Source: Methylobacterium oryzae
Lineage (GTDB): Bacteria > Pseudomonadota > Alphaproteobacteria > Rhizobiales > Beijerinckiaceae
NCBI RefSeq assembly: GCF_021398735.1
Contig: NZ_CP090349.1
Location: 626,501-690,500 of the forward strand
Length of the DNA: 64,000 bases
Reading direction: 5' to 3'
In this document: positions 33,645 through 42,925 of the stretch, piece after piece
Position numbering within the stretch: the first letter of the stretch is position 1
Layout: each line of letters starts with the position of its first letter
Translations under genes and position numbers: made by a program
Notes under the pieces: model-generated
Told to the model about the DNA's origin: nothing
What the model saw: only the letters and a program-made list of their open reading frames with translations
The model's database searches: none

Positions 33645-35675
33645 TCACACTTTCCGTCGGATCTTCAGGGCCCGCTCGGGCTCCAGCCGTCCCAGGAGCA
33701 CGTCCGCGGCGCCGCGCAGATTGCCGCGCAGCCGGCCGCGCCGGTCGATGAACGGCTCGGGGGCCGCGAAGCGCGTCACGTTGCTGAGAACGTTGCGGGT
33801 AATCTGGCCGAAGACTTGAGACAGGGTCATCGTGCCCTTGCGCAGCATGTATAGCGGGTTGACAATCTGCGAATAGCCGAGCCGATCGCCGGAGATGCGA
33901 CCGCCTTTCACGCCCATATGGACGCCGCGGGCCTCCATGCATTTGACGAGCCGGCCGCCTCGGGCCGCCAGGGCCGCGCCGAAATCGCGGTCCTCGAGCC
34001 AGCCGTACAGGACGAGCCGCTCGTCGAAGCGCAGCGTGCCGATGGCCGAGCGACGGAACGCCATGTTGCAGCCGTACGGGCTGAAGGCCTCGACGGGCGC
34101 CGCCGGCTCGACCGGAGCCAGCGCGGCGAGCATCCGGTCGACCTCGGTGAAGCGCAGTCCGGGCCCCTTGATGCCGTCCGCGACGACGTCGCCCGTCAGG
34201 CCGACGATGTCCGGCTCGTCTTCGAAGCGCTGCGCGGCTGCCGCGAGCCAGCCGGCCTCGGGGACGAAGTCATCGTCGAAGAAGACCACGATATCGATCG
34301 CCTCCGGCAGCGCGGCGAGGGCGGCATTTCTCTGAGTGGCGAGGCCGGGACGCCCCGTGACCACCGTCACGCCGGGCCACGCGGCCGCCTCGCCGGCATC
34401 GTCCGGGGTGACGCAGGAGATCAGGATGGCGGCGGGCTTCAGGGTCTGCCGATCCAGGATCCGCCGCAGCGTGCCGGTCACCACCTCGGGACGGCCCAGC
34501 GTCGCGATGGCGACGGCGATGCTGGGCGGAGATGGCGGTGCCGCGGATCGCGCGGCAGGGCGCGCGGCGGGGCGCGCGGTCGGCCGCACCTTCGGCGCCC
34601 GCATGAGATCGAGGTAGCCCTGCGCCGAAGCCTCCCACGAGAAGAGGGCGGCCTGATCGCGACCGCGGCCGATCAGGTCCGATCGCAGGTCCGGGCTCGC
34701 GGCCAGGGCGCGGATCTGGTCGAGCCAGCGTTCCGGCCGGTCCGGCGGAGCGAGCAGGGCCGCCGACCCGCAGATCTCCGGCAAACTCGCGCGGTCGGTC
34801 GAGACGACGGGGCAGCCGCGTGCCATCGCCTCCAGCGCCGGAAGCCCGAATCCCTCCGTGAGGGAGGGGAAGGCCAGGCACAGGGCGCGCTCCATCAGGT
34901 AGGCGAGGTCGTGGTCGGTGACGAAGCCGAGGTGGCGGACATTCTCGCCGCGCCGCAGGTCCTCGGCGGCGTAGATGGTCGCCTGGCCGCCCGCCACCAC
35001 GAGGTCGAGCCCGAGTTCGCCCAAGGCGGGCGCCAGTTTGAGCAGCAGATCGAGGTTCTTGTGGCGGGCGCGGGACCCGAGGGCCAGCACGAAGGGGCGC
35101 TCCAGGCCGTCGGCGTCCCGGTCCAGGGCCGCCGGCGCCCGGACGGCCTGTCGCGGATCCCAGGCGTGCACGTGCTCGTGCCCGTTCGGGAGCACGACGA
35201 TGTCGGAGGCTCTCACCGAGAGATGGTTGGCGATCTGTCCGGCCGAGAAGCTCGAGACGGTGGCGATCCGCGCGGCACGGCGCGCCAGAAGCGGCTGGAG
35301 CGTCCTGTAGAAGGTCCGGAACGACGCGCTGTAGCTCTCCGGCGCGTTGAACACGTTCGCGTCGTGGATGCAGACGACCTGATCGGCCTTCAGCGCGGGG
35401 GCGGTGTTGCAGAGGTTGAGCAATCGGCCGGACCAGGCGCGCGGCAGGACGAATTGCTCCCAGGCATGCCCACCCGCCGGTCCGACGGTGCGGAGCGGCG
35501 TGCCTGCGAGACGGGGATCCTCCGCATCCGGCACGGACAGCAAGGGGGCGCTCTCGCCACGAGCGGTCAGGGCCGCGCTCAGCGCCCGGGTGACGTTCAT
35601 CGCGTAGCGCTGAACCCCGGTCATCGGCTGGGTGAGGAACCGACCGTTGATTCCGAACGATCCGACTGCCGTCAT
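33645..35675 (-). CDS. Two-domain glycosyltransferase (GT4 + GT2 fusion)
   Basis: 676 residues. Residues about 1-355 form a GT4 enzyme (GVQRYAMNVTRAL, LGSRARHKNLDLLLKLAPAL, SLTEGFGLPALEAMARGCPVVSTD). A Pro/Ala/Arg linker (RPTARPAARPAARSA) at about 358-380 leads to a GT2 domain at about 390-640 with IATLGRPEVVTGTL, metal-binding FFDDDFVP (near 461) and the ED-type motif WLEDRDFG. It could add two consecutive sugars. The stop lies one base before the Wzz/Wzc start codon, so the two are co-transcribed. Confidence 0.87.
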   Translation of the reverse strand: MTAVGSFGINGRFLTQPMTGVQRYAMNVTRALSAALTARGESAPLLSVPDAEDPRLAGTPLRTVGPAGGHAWEQFVLPRAWSGRLLNLCNTAPALKADQVVCIHDANVFNAPESYSASFRTFYRTLQPLLARRAARIATVSSFSAGQIANHLSVRASDIVVLPNGHEHVHAWDPRQAVRAPAALDRDADGLERPFVLALGSRARHKNLDLLLKLAPALGELGLDLVVAGGQATIYAAEDLRRGENVRHLGFVTDHDLAYLMERALCLAFPSLTEGFGLPALEAMARGCPVVSTDRASLPEICGSAALLAPPDRPERWLDQIRALAASPDLRSDLIGRGRDQAALFSWEASAQGYLDLMRAPKVRPTARPAARPAARSAAPPSPPSIAVAIATLGRPEVVTGTLRRILDRQTLKPAAILISCVTPDDAGEAAAWPGVTVVTGRPGLATQRNAALAALPEAIDIVVFFDDDFVPEAGWLAAAAQRFEDEPDIVGLTGDVVADGIKGPGLRFTEVDRMLAALAPVEPAAPVEAFSPYGCNMAFRRSAIGTLRFDERLVLYGWLEDRDFGAALAARGGRLVKCMEARGVHMGVKGGRISGDRLGYSQIVNPLYMLRKGTMTLSQVFGQITRNVLSNVTRFAAPEPFIDRRGRLRGNLRGAADVLLGRLEPERALKIRRKV

Positions 35676-35944
35676 GCTGTCGCTCTACTCCTGTCGGAGC
35701 CCCGATTCGCGGATCGAATACGAGAACAAGAGTGTTCCACCTTTCGCGTGAGCGGCGCGGTCGGACCCGCGATCCCAGGAACCGGGATCGCGCATGACCC
35801 CGCGCGTGCGCAGAATTCGCGTACGTAATAGAGGCAAAAATCCGGGACGCTAATTATTTTATAGGCAGCATTCTGATTCTCGACAGGAAAATCCAAGTTC
35901 AGTAGCCGAGGCCCGAACGCTGCATTCGACGACACGGAGAGACC
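35676..35944. other. AT-richer spacer with probable promoter
   Basis: No gene. The stretch at 35820-35900 is locally AT-rich and probably carries the leftward promoter of the GT4-GT2/Wzc genes. No clear boxes can be assigned. Confidence 0.4.
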
Positions 35945-37252
35945 TCAGTTCGCGCCAGAGGCCTGCCGGCGCCACAGGGGCGGCTCCGCGCGCGCCTCGG
36001 GCGCGGGCTCGCGGCGGCGGACGAGACGGGACGTGGCCTCCCTTCGAAGGGCGCGACCGGCGTAGACGGCCTCGATCATGGGAAGCAGGAACCGGCCGGC
36101 CCGCGGGAAGAAGCGGAGAAGCGCGCCCTCGCGCCAGAGACTGTCGCGGATCTGCTGCGCGGGTCGGGCCGGCCGCGGTGTGGCGTACTGCGCGCTCAGC
36201 TCGACGCGTCCGAAATCGCGGGATCTGCCGCCGAGACTCAAGGTCGAGACGGTCCGGTCATCCGGCCAGATGATTGCCTTCTTCAGGGCCGCCCAACCCC
36301 GCGCCGCGTCGTCCGGGATCGCCGCGACGCTCTCGGAGCGAAGATCGTCGATGTGGGCCAGAACGCCGGTGAAGAGGTCCGGCCGCGTCGATGCGATCCG
36401 CGCCTCCCAGCCGTCGTCCTGAAGATTGGCCCGCGGCGGCGATCCCGGGACGGCCTGGGCGAAGGTGCGGACGCTCGGCAGGTCCGGTTCCAGGCAGGCC
36501 TCGATCAGGTGCCAGAAGCGCAGCACCGACGTGCGCGCGTCCCAGGGCTTGTACCAGTCGCTCTCGACACTCAGGCCGAACGTGCGGCGGAAATGCGGTG
36601 TGGCGAGGCGCTTGTAGTTGCAGCGGGCGAGCTGGAGCCCTGACCACGTCCGCTCCGGCAGGCCCTCCTGAAGCATGCGGACCGTGCTGCCGTAGAGCCC
36701 GGTATCGACCAGCACGCAGTGGCGCGCCGGGCCGGCGCAGGCCTCGAGATGCGTGCGGAAGCGGGCATCCTGTTGGGCGACCGCGGCGTGAAGGCGGGCC
36801 ACGCCGGGCTGGTTGCCGGACAGCAGCGCGGTGAAAGCCCCCTCCTCGAAGGGCTCATCCCAGGACGCCGGAAGGGCCAGATCGTCGCGTTGCGCCAGCG
36901 CCGCCGCGATCTCCGCCATCGACCGGCCGCTGAACTCCCGACCGAGTTCGGAGAGCATGCCGGGGCTCGGCGGATCGAAGGCGGTGCGGGCGGCCACGAG
37001 GCGCGAGACCATCAGGGCCGCGCGCGGGAGGTTCTGTGGCAAGCCGGTTCGCTGGAGGAAGCGCTCGTAGACGAGTTGCAGGCGCAGGCCACCCCGGGCG
37101 CAGAACAGGAGGACGGTCCTGTCCGGCGCGAGGAAGCGTTCCGCGAGCCAGAGGCGCAGGCAGAACTCGGCGAGGATCGGGCCCAGCACGCGCTGGCCGA
37201 ACGCGACCGCGTCGTCGCCCGCGGGGCCGCGTGCGGCGTCGGTCGCGCTCAC
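35945..37252 (-). CDS. EPS-associated protein resembling the C-terminal half of COG5610
   Basis: 435 residues, start GTG at 37252 overlapping the previous stop (GTGA). Motifs such as VLLFCARGGLRLQLVYERFL and LVDTGLYGSTVRMLQEGLPERTWSGLQLA resemble the segment that follows the HAD domain in COG5610 polysaccharide proteins (RDGY... and GWxGT-type motifs). The preceding gene encodes a complete HAD domain, so the pair looks like a split version of one two-domain protein. Cytoplasmic; role in EPS assembly inferred from context. Enzymatic activity unknown. Confidence 0.6.
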   Translation of the reverse strand: MSATDAARGPAGDDAVAFGQRVLGPILAEFCLRLWLAERFLAPDRTVLLFCARGGLRLQLVYERFLQRTGLPQNLPRAALMVSRLVAARTAFDPPSPGMLSELGREFSGRSMAEIAAALAQRDDLALPASWDEPFEEGAFTALLSGNQPGVARLHAAVAQQDARFRTHLEACAGPARHCVLVDTGLYGSTVRMLQEGLPERTWSGLQLARCNYKRLATPHFRRTFGLSVESDWYKPWDARTSVLRFWHLIEACLEPDLPSVRTFAQAVPGSPPRANLQDDGWEARIASTRPDLFTGVLAHIDDLRSESVAAIPDDAARGWAALKKAIIWPDDRTVSTLSLGGRSRDFGRVELSAQYATPRPARPAQQIRDSLWREGALLRFFPRAGRFLLPMIEAVYAGRALRREATSRLVRRREPAPEARAEPPLWRRQASGAN

Positions 37253-38013
37253 GGCCCGATCCTCCTGGCCCCGCTGCGGGCGGCACCGATCCAGTGCCGG
37301 TGCATCACGCGAGCGCGGACGGCATCGAGGCGGCGACGCAGCACCACGTGGCGCGGCCGGAGCAGTTGTGCCGTCCTCAGGCCCGCGGCGGCGGCCATCG
37401 TCACGTCCGCCAGCGTGTCGTCGCCGAGGTGGAGGATCTCGGCCGGGGGCACTTTCTCGCTCCGGAGAACGACATCGAAGAGCGCCCGTGTCCGCTTGGT
37501 CGCGTCGTGGTCGGCACTGGTGTAGATGCGCGCGATGGGATGGTCGGGAGCCAGCGCGTTCAGCAGATGCGCGATCGTCTCGCCGCGGTGGTACGTATCG
37601 CTCACCGCGATGATCCTGCCTCCGGCCCGCGCCCGGCCCCTCAGCCACGTCATCAGCCGGGTGTTCGCGCGCAACTGAGCGCGTTCGACCGTGATCTCGG
37701 CCCGATACAGAATATCCGCGGCCCGATCATCGAGGCCGAGGACGCGCGTCATGGCCGCGAGCATGTCGGAGAAGCGCACGTCGCCCGAGGGATTGGCCAA
37801 GTCGAGCGCCCGGTAGGCCGCTCGCTGCACCTCCAGGCGCGCGGCGTAGATCGCGCCCGGACGGCGCGCCACGCCGTGCTCCGCCGCGAGCAGCTGCGAC
37901 GCGACGGCCGCGATCTCGTGGAAGCGGCAGCGCTCGGACCGGTGATCGCGCAGGAGCAGCGTGTCGAAGACGTCGCAGGATACGATACGGGCTGCCGTCT
38001 CGGGTAGGTGCAT
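37249..38013 (-). CDS. HAD-superfamily hydrolase of the EPS locus
   Basis: 254 residues with all four HAD motifs: DVFDTLLLR (I), IAVSDTYHRG (II), the Lys in DATKRTRALF (III) and LHLGDDTLADV (IV). It should be an active phosphatase or phosphotransferase, possibly on a sugar phosphate. Translationally coupled to the following COG5610-like gene. The start at 38013 gives the usual short N-terminus before motif I. Confidence 0.82.
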   Translation of the reverse strand: MHLPETAARIVSCDVFDTLLLRDHRSERCRFHEIAAVASQLLAAEHGVARRPGAIYAARLEVQRAAYRALDLANPSGDVRFSDMLAAMTRVLGLDDRAADILYRAEITVERAQLRANTRLMTWLRGRARAGGRIIAVSDTYHRGETIAHLLNALAPDHPIARIYTSADHDATKRTRALFDVVLRSEKVPPAEILHLGDDTLADVTMAAAAGLRTAQLLRPRHVVLRRRLDAVRARVMHRHWIGAARSGARRIGP

Positions 38014-38674
38014 GATGGCTAGATCTCTCCCGATCGATGGCGATCGAACCTGATGCCTGCCCGCCGGGCCGCGTCCGGCGGATCCCTTCTGCAATGACGG
38101 TGCCGTGACGGCACCACGCTGCGCGCGATGTCCATCCTCCAACGAGTATAGCAACAATCTGTCCCGTCCGACATCAATGAAGGCGTGCTGCTACGGCCAT
38201 AAGAATTGACGAGGCGACCGCGCACCCCCCGAAAAGGCGGGTTGATCGGCCCGACCGAGGGGGAATTTCCGGGAAAGGGGGCCTTAGTGGAGCTTGGGGG
38301 CGCCCAACAAGACCGCCGTTCGGAGTAGGTCCGGGGGATCAAAGGTACGACCGCCCGCGCTGGGAGGGCGGCCGGCGCCGTCGGCCGCGACGGATCGACC
38401 GACAGGCTCGACTTGCCTGGATGTCACCTCGATCTCGCGCCTCATCCGGGGTTCAACACGTTCCTGGAAGCCCGGCTCGGGCCGGAAAGGGATGGACCTC
38501 GATCGATTCTCGATCACGGAGAATTGACTATTGTCATCGAGACAACGTGAAATGCTGAGCTCGTCAGCGATAAGTCCGGCAATTAGACTTGGGTTGTGAC
38601 TGCGTCTTCATGTATCGATTGTGGATCTCGGCGGGATGCCGTGCTAGCCAACATCCTGTTGAGCGCTCGAGACA
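38014..38674. other. Divergent intergenic region of the EPS locus
   Basis: 660 bp between the leftward HAD operon and the rightward GT2 gene. No convincing gene. It contains a short inverted repeat TTGTC-ATCGA-GACAA near 38530 and must hold both promoters; boxes are not clear. Confidence 0.45.
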
Positions 38675-39742
38675 GTGAGAGACGGGAGCGCGGAGCGACG
38701 AGCGAGAAAGACGTCTGTCGTGGTCAAGGATCCTAAGCTCGCAGTCATTATTACATGTTTCAACTACGAAAGTTTTGTCGATAAAGCGATTCAGAGTGTC
38801 GTCGACCAGCACAACGATTCTTGTGAGATCGTCGTGATAGACGATGGATCGACGGATGACTCATGGTCGATTATCCAGCGGTCCGGCGTCGCGGCATTCC
38901 GGATCCCGAACGGCGGTCAGAGGGCGGCCTGCCTGTACGGATTGGCCAAGACTTCTGCCCCGTTTCTGCTCTTCCTCGACGCGGACGACGAGCTTCTGCC
39001 GGGTGCTCTCGACCGTATTCTCGCGGAACTAGATCCGACTGTCGCCAAACTTCAGTTCTGTCTGAGATGCGTCGACTCGACGGGGGCGATCCTGGCGGAC
39101 CCATACCCCGCTCTCGGCGCGTTCCGCGGGCAGGACAGGACTGTCGGCGACATCCTGCGCTCAGGCGTCTACCAGACGCCGCCCACGTCCGGGAATGTCT
39201 TCCGCCGCGATGTCTGCGATCTGCTCCATCAATGCGCGTACGACCAAGCTGTCGATGGCGTGATCCTGTTGGCTGCCCCGTTCATGGGCGAGATCGTCAG
39301 CCTTTCCGAAAGTCTCGGGCTCTACCGTGTCCATGGCCGCAATGACTCCGGTCTGGGCCGCGTCCCGCAGGCGGCCACCGTCGAGCGGGATCTTCAGCGT
39401 TTCCAGTCACGTCTGAGGCATCTGCGCGGTCTTCTTCACGACTGGCGTCCCGGGGTCTCCCTCGTCGAGCCAGAGCAGACATACTATTTTCAGTTCCTCA
39501 AGTTCTGCATGGCGATCCTCCGGGGTGTCCGGTACGGTGGCAGGCCGTTCCTGGGCCTGATCAGATCTGTCCTGATCGAGCCGCGTTCCCTGAAGTGGAA
39601 AATGGCGAATGCGCTCTTCGTCGTCGCGACGTTTCTCGCGCCCGTTCGCTGTGCGCAGGCATTGCTCGCCTTCCGCTTCTCGCCCAAGCGCCGGCCGGTC
39701 CGACAGATCCTGCGCGCCACGATCGGTGCGGGGCATTGTTGA
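38675..39742 (+). CDS. GT2-family glycosyltransferase
   Basis: 355 residues from a GTG at 38675; a second GTG at 38720 is an equally possible start, just before the conserved LAVIITCFNYESFVDKAIQSV. GT-A motifs: VVIDDGSTDDS and the metal-binding FLDADDELLP. C-terminal hydrophobic segments may anchor it to the inner membrane. Probable role: adding one sugar to the EPS repeat unit. Confidence 0.86.
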   Translation: MRDGSAERRARKTSVVVKDPKLAVIITCFNYESFVDKAIQSVVDQHNDSCEIVVIDDGSTDDSWSIIQRSGVAAFRIPNGGQRAACLYGLAKTSAPFLLFLDADDELLPGALDRILAELDPTVAKLQFCLRCVDSTGAILADPYPALGAFRGQDRTVGDILRSGVYQTPPTSGNVFRRDVCDLLHQCAYDQAVDGVILLAAPFMGEIVSLSESLGLYRVHGRNDSGLGRVPQAATVERDLQRFQSRLRHLRGLLHDWRPGVSLVEPEQTYYFQFLKFCMAILRGVRYGGRPFLGLIRSVLIEPRSLKWKMANALFVVATFLAPVRCAQALLAFRFSPKRRPVRQILRATIGAGHC

Positions 39743-39924
39743 AAATCAGTAATGCGCCGGATTTTTCTGTTGCGCCCGGTCGCGCTTTTACACCTAGATG
39801 GCTCCGGAATATGTGGCGGCTCTCCTGTTCGGCCAGGGTCGTATCTCCCGCCTAATCGGCGCCGCGGCTTGCATGGAGTCCAGCGCAGGCCGGGGCTCGG
39901 ATCCGACACGAGCGCTCGTAAGTC

Positions 39925-40986
39925 ATGCGTATTCTCCATCTGCTGAATCACACGCGCCGACTGAACGGCCATGTCCACGCGGCCGTCGATCTCGCGTGCC
40001 AACAGGCGCAGGCCGGACACCGGGTCGCGATTGCCAGTCAGGGTGGGGATTTCGATGCGCTGCTCCGGTCCAACGGCGTCGAATCGATCTTCGCGAGCCA
40101 CGCGCGCACGCCGGCCCGGATCCTGACGTCGTTCCTCGGATGTGGCGGTGTGCTCCGGCGTTGGCGTCCCGATGTCGTCCACGCCCATATGATGACCAGC
40201 GCCGTGCTGGCTTGGCCGACCTGCAAGCTGCTGCGCGTTCCCCTCGTGACGACCGTCCACAATGAGTTCGAGAAGGGGGCCGTCCTCATGGGCCTTGGGA
40301 CCAGGGTCATCGCTGTGAGCGGTGCGGTCGCCGCGTCGATGCGGAAGCGCGGCATCGCGGCTTCCCGCATCGACGTCGTGCTCAACGGGACCATCGGCTC
40401 AGCCCGCATGCGCGGTCGGTCCGAGGAACCGCAGGCTCTGGATCATCCCGCCATCGTCTTCGTCGGAGGCCTGCATCCCCGGAAGGGATTGCCCGATCTG
40501 CTGCAGGCCTTCGACAAGGCGTTCCCCCACAATCGCGCCATGCGGCTCTACGTCGTCGGCGGCGGTCCTCACCGGGACGCCTACGAGCAGACCGCGCGCA
40601 CGCTGGCCTGCACGGATGCCATTACCTTCGCCGGGCCGCGGGACGATCCGTACCGCTGGATGCTGGGCGCCGACATCTTCGTGCTCCCGTCCCACGCCGA
40701 TCCGGCACCGCTCGTGCTCTCCGAAGCCCGGGAGGCGGGCTGCGCGATCGTCGGCACCGACGTCGACGGGATTCCCGAGCTGCTCGACGGGGGAAGGGCG
40801 GGCATTCTGGTCCCGGCAAACGATCCGGACAAGCTTGCGCAGGCGCTGATCACGCTCACGACCGATCCGAGCGCCCTGGGCGCTTTGAGAGCGAAGAGCC
40901 AGATCAACTTGGATCACCTGCGGATCGCACGGGTGGCCGACGAGACCTTGACCGTCTATCGGCGCGCTGCCGGCCTCGCGGGGTGA
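39925..40986 (+). CDS. GT4-family glycosyltransferase
   Basis: 353 residues, GT-B fold: ILHLLNHTRRLNGHVHAAVDLACQ at the N-terminus, donor domain with VFVGGLHPRKGLPDLLQAFDKA and the SHADPAPLVLSEAREAGCAIVGTD motif. Cytoplasmic, acting on the lipid-linked repeat unit. It lies 182 bp after the GT2 gene in the same direction. Donor sugar unknown. Confidence 0.87.
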   Translation: MRILHLLNHTRRLNGHVHAAVDLACQQAQAGHRVAIASQGGDFDALLRSNGVESIFASHARTPARILTSFLGCGGVLRRWRPDVVHAHMMTSAVLAWPTCKLLRVPLVTTVHNEFEKGAVLMGLGTRVIAVSGAVAASMRKRGIAASRIDVVLNGTIGSARMRGRSEEPQALDHPAIVFVGGLHPRKGLPDLLQAFDKAFPHNRAMRLYVVGGGPHRDAYEQTARTLACTDAITFAGPRDDPYRWMLGADIFVLPSHADPAPLVLSEAREAGCAIVGTDVDGIPELLDGGRAGILVPANDPDKLAQALITLTTDPSALGALRAKSQINLDHLRIARVADETLTVYRRAAGLAG

Positions 40987-41230
40987 TGCGCGTCCCGGTG
41001 CGCGGAACCCGGACACGGCTCCCACAACGCACCGCGGGCGCGGCTCGATCGCAAGCTGACCAAATTAGCTAGATTGATGCCGCCGCCGGATGCTGGTTCA
41101 GGACTGCCTTGCAGAGCGTGTCAGGATCGGAATCGCCATGTTGCTCAGATCCGGATCCATGTCGTGACCACGAGGCACGACGTCGTTCCGGGCCGGTGTG
41201 GCGCCGGTCAGTCCTCCGTGGGACACGTTC

Positions 41231-42646
41231 ATGCTCGCCTCTAAGACGCTGCGCGGCGCCGGATGGAGTGTCGCCGCGCGGATCTCCGCGCGCGCGATCG
41301 ATCTCGGCACGCTGCTCGTCCTCGCACGGATCCTGTCGCCCGCCGATTTCGGCCTGACGGCCATCGCCGCGTCCCTGATCTCGATCGTCGAGATGATCCT
41401 CGAGATCCCGCTGGTTCAGGCCCTGTTGCGTCTGCAGAAGATCGAGAAGTCGCATCTGGATACTGCATTCACGCTGGGCCTTCTCCGGGGCGGGGTCATC
41501 GCCGTCCTGATGATGGCCGCCGCTTGGCCGGTCGCCCACATCTACGACGATGTCCGACTGATCCCCATCACGCTCGCGCTCGCGTCGGCGCCGATCGCGC
41601 GAAGCCTCTACAGCCCGGCCATGGTACACCTGTTCCGCAAGATCGACTTCCGTGCGTCGTTTCTCGCGGATTTTTCCGGAAAAGTGGCCGCGGCCCTGAT
41701 CTCGATCGGGTCTCTCTACTTGGGAGCCGGCTACTGGGCCCTGGTGATCAACCCGGCTGCATCCGCGATCCTGCCGACCATCCTGTCCTACGTGCTGGCG
41801 CCTTACCGACCGGGGCTCTCCCTGGCGCGGCTGAGTGCCTTCTCGGCGTTCACAGGCTGGTTCACATCCTCACAGATCCTCGCTGCCTTCAGTTGGCAGT
41901 TCGATCGCATGTTCCTCGGTTACCACGTCGACAAGGCCGTACTCGGCCGCTACGGGGTGGCGAGCGATTTCTCCGTCCTCCCGACCCAGAGCGTCATCGG
42001 TCCGGCTATGCGGCCGGTCATGGCCGCGTTCGCGACGATGGCCGATGACCGCCTCCGCTTACGAGCCGCCTTCCTGAAGGCGGCTCGACTCACGATGATC
42101 ATCGCGCTCCCGGCTGGCGTGGGCATCGCACTGACCGCCGACCAGATCGTGAGCGTCATCCTCGGTGCGCAATGGATTTCCGCGGCACCCTATCTGCGAT
42201 GGCTGTCGCTGGCCGTCATGTTCACCGCCTATTACCAACCTGTCTCAACGCTCTGCCTCGCGATGGACGAGCCGAACGTGATGCTCAAGATCACGCTCCT
42301 CGAGTCGGTGGCGAAGGTCTTGAGCATGACACTGGGATTCTATCTCGGCGGCGTGATGATGATGATCTACGCGCGCCTTGCCACGGCCCTGTTTCACTTC
42401 CTGATCAGCGCGATCTACGCGCGGCGTCTCGTCGGTGCCGGTGTGGCGGGGCAGATCCGTAATCTCTGGCAGATTGCCCTCTCGTGCGCGGTGATGGCGG
42501 CCGCCGTCCTCGCGCTGCGGGCCGCCTTGAGCCGCCTGGATATCGGCTCGGCCGGGCTTCTCGCGGCCCTGATCCTCGGCGGCGCGGCGGCTTACGGCGT
42601 GAGCATGCTGCTGCTCGGATTCCGCCTGCGGACCCTGCGTCCATGA
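41231..42646 (+). CDS. Wzx-type polysaccharide flippase
   Basis: 471 residues with about 12-14 hydrophobic segments throughout, matching the MATE-like polysaccharide flippases. It moves the undecaprenyl-linked repeat unit across the inner membrane. ATG at 41231 is preferred over an in-frame GTG at 41198 because the membrane-proximal N-terminus LASKTLRGAGWSVAARI is typical of the family. It is followed by the export and polymerase genes. Confidence 0.87.
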   Translation: MLASKTLRGAGWSVAARISARAIDLGTLLVLARILSPADFGLTAIAASLISIVEMILEIPLVQALLRLQKIEKSHLDTAFTLGLLRGGVIAVLMMAAAWPVAHIYDDVRLIPITLALASAPIARSLYSPAMVHLFRKIDFRASFLADFSGKVAAALISIGSLYLGAGYWALVINPAASAILPTILSYVLAPYRPGLSLARLSAFSAFTGWFTSSQILAAFSWQFDRMFLGYHVDKAVLGRYGVASDFSVLPTQSVIGPAMRPVMAAFATMADDRLRLRAAFLKAARLTMIIALPAGVGIALTADQIVSVILGAQWISAAPYLRWLSLAVMFTAYYQPVSTLCLAMDEPNVMLKITLLESVAKVLSMTLGFYLGGVMMMIYARLATALFHFLISAIYARRLVGAGVAGQIRNLWQIALSCAVMAAAVLALRAALSRLDIGSAGLLAALILGGAAAYGVSMLLLGFRLRTLRP

Positions 42647-42925
42647 GGCCGGTCGCGCGAGGGCCAGCGGCGAAGAACGCAGAACTTACAGCCGCCAGCG
42701 GGCTGATCCACGAGATTGCGGAGGGTATAATTTTGGCCGCGCTCACTTCAACGGCTCGGATGAGCAGCGGCCGCAAGACAGACCTCGGGTCGTTAAATCT
42801 TGGCTAACTTGGCGGCGTCTGCTACCTTTCGATGTGGCCTTCGGGATTCTGTGCTAGGGATACCGTAGGGCGATCGCAGCGCGCAGACTTATACTCAAGA
42901 TTTGGCTCTGGTCGGGGAGAATTTG
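42647..42925. promoter_or_regulatory. Upstream region of the export gene with TTAA/CTAAC box
   Basis: No gene. CGTTAAATCTTGGCTAAC at 42791-42808 is an imperfect AT-rich inverted element about 120 bp before the export gene. Related TTAAC-containing sequences stand before two other EPS genes. Function unproven. Confidence 0.3.

Noticed and set aside
31964..33751. Plus-strand frame opposite the Wzz/Wzc gene
   Set aside because: Shadow of a well-supported minus-strand gene; composition unlike a protein.
37253..37648. N-terminal extension of the COG5610-like protein
   Set aside because: It would overlap the HAD domain gene in another frame; the GTG at 37252 with a GTGA overlap is the natural start.
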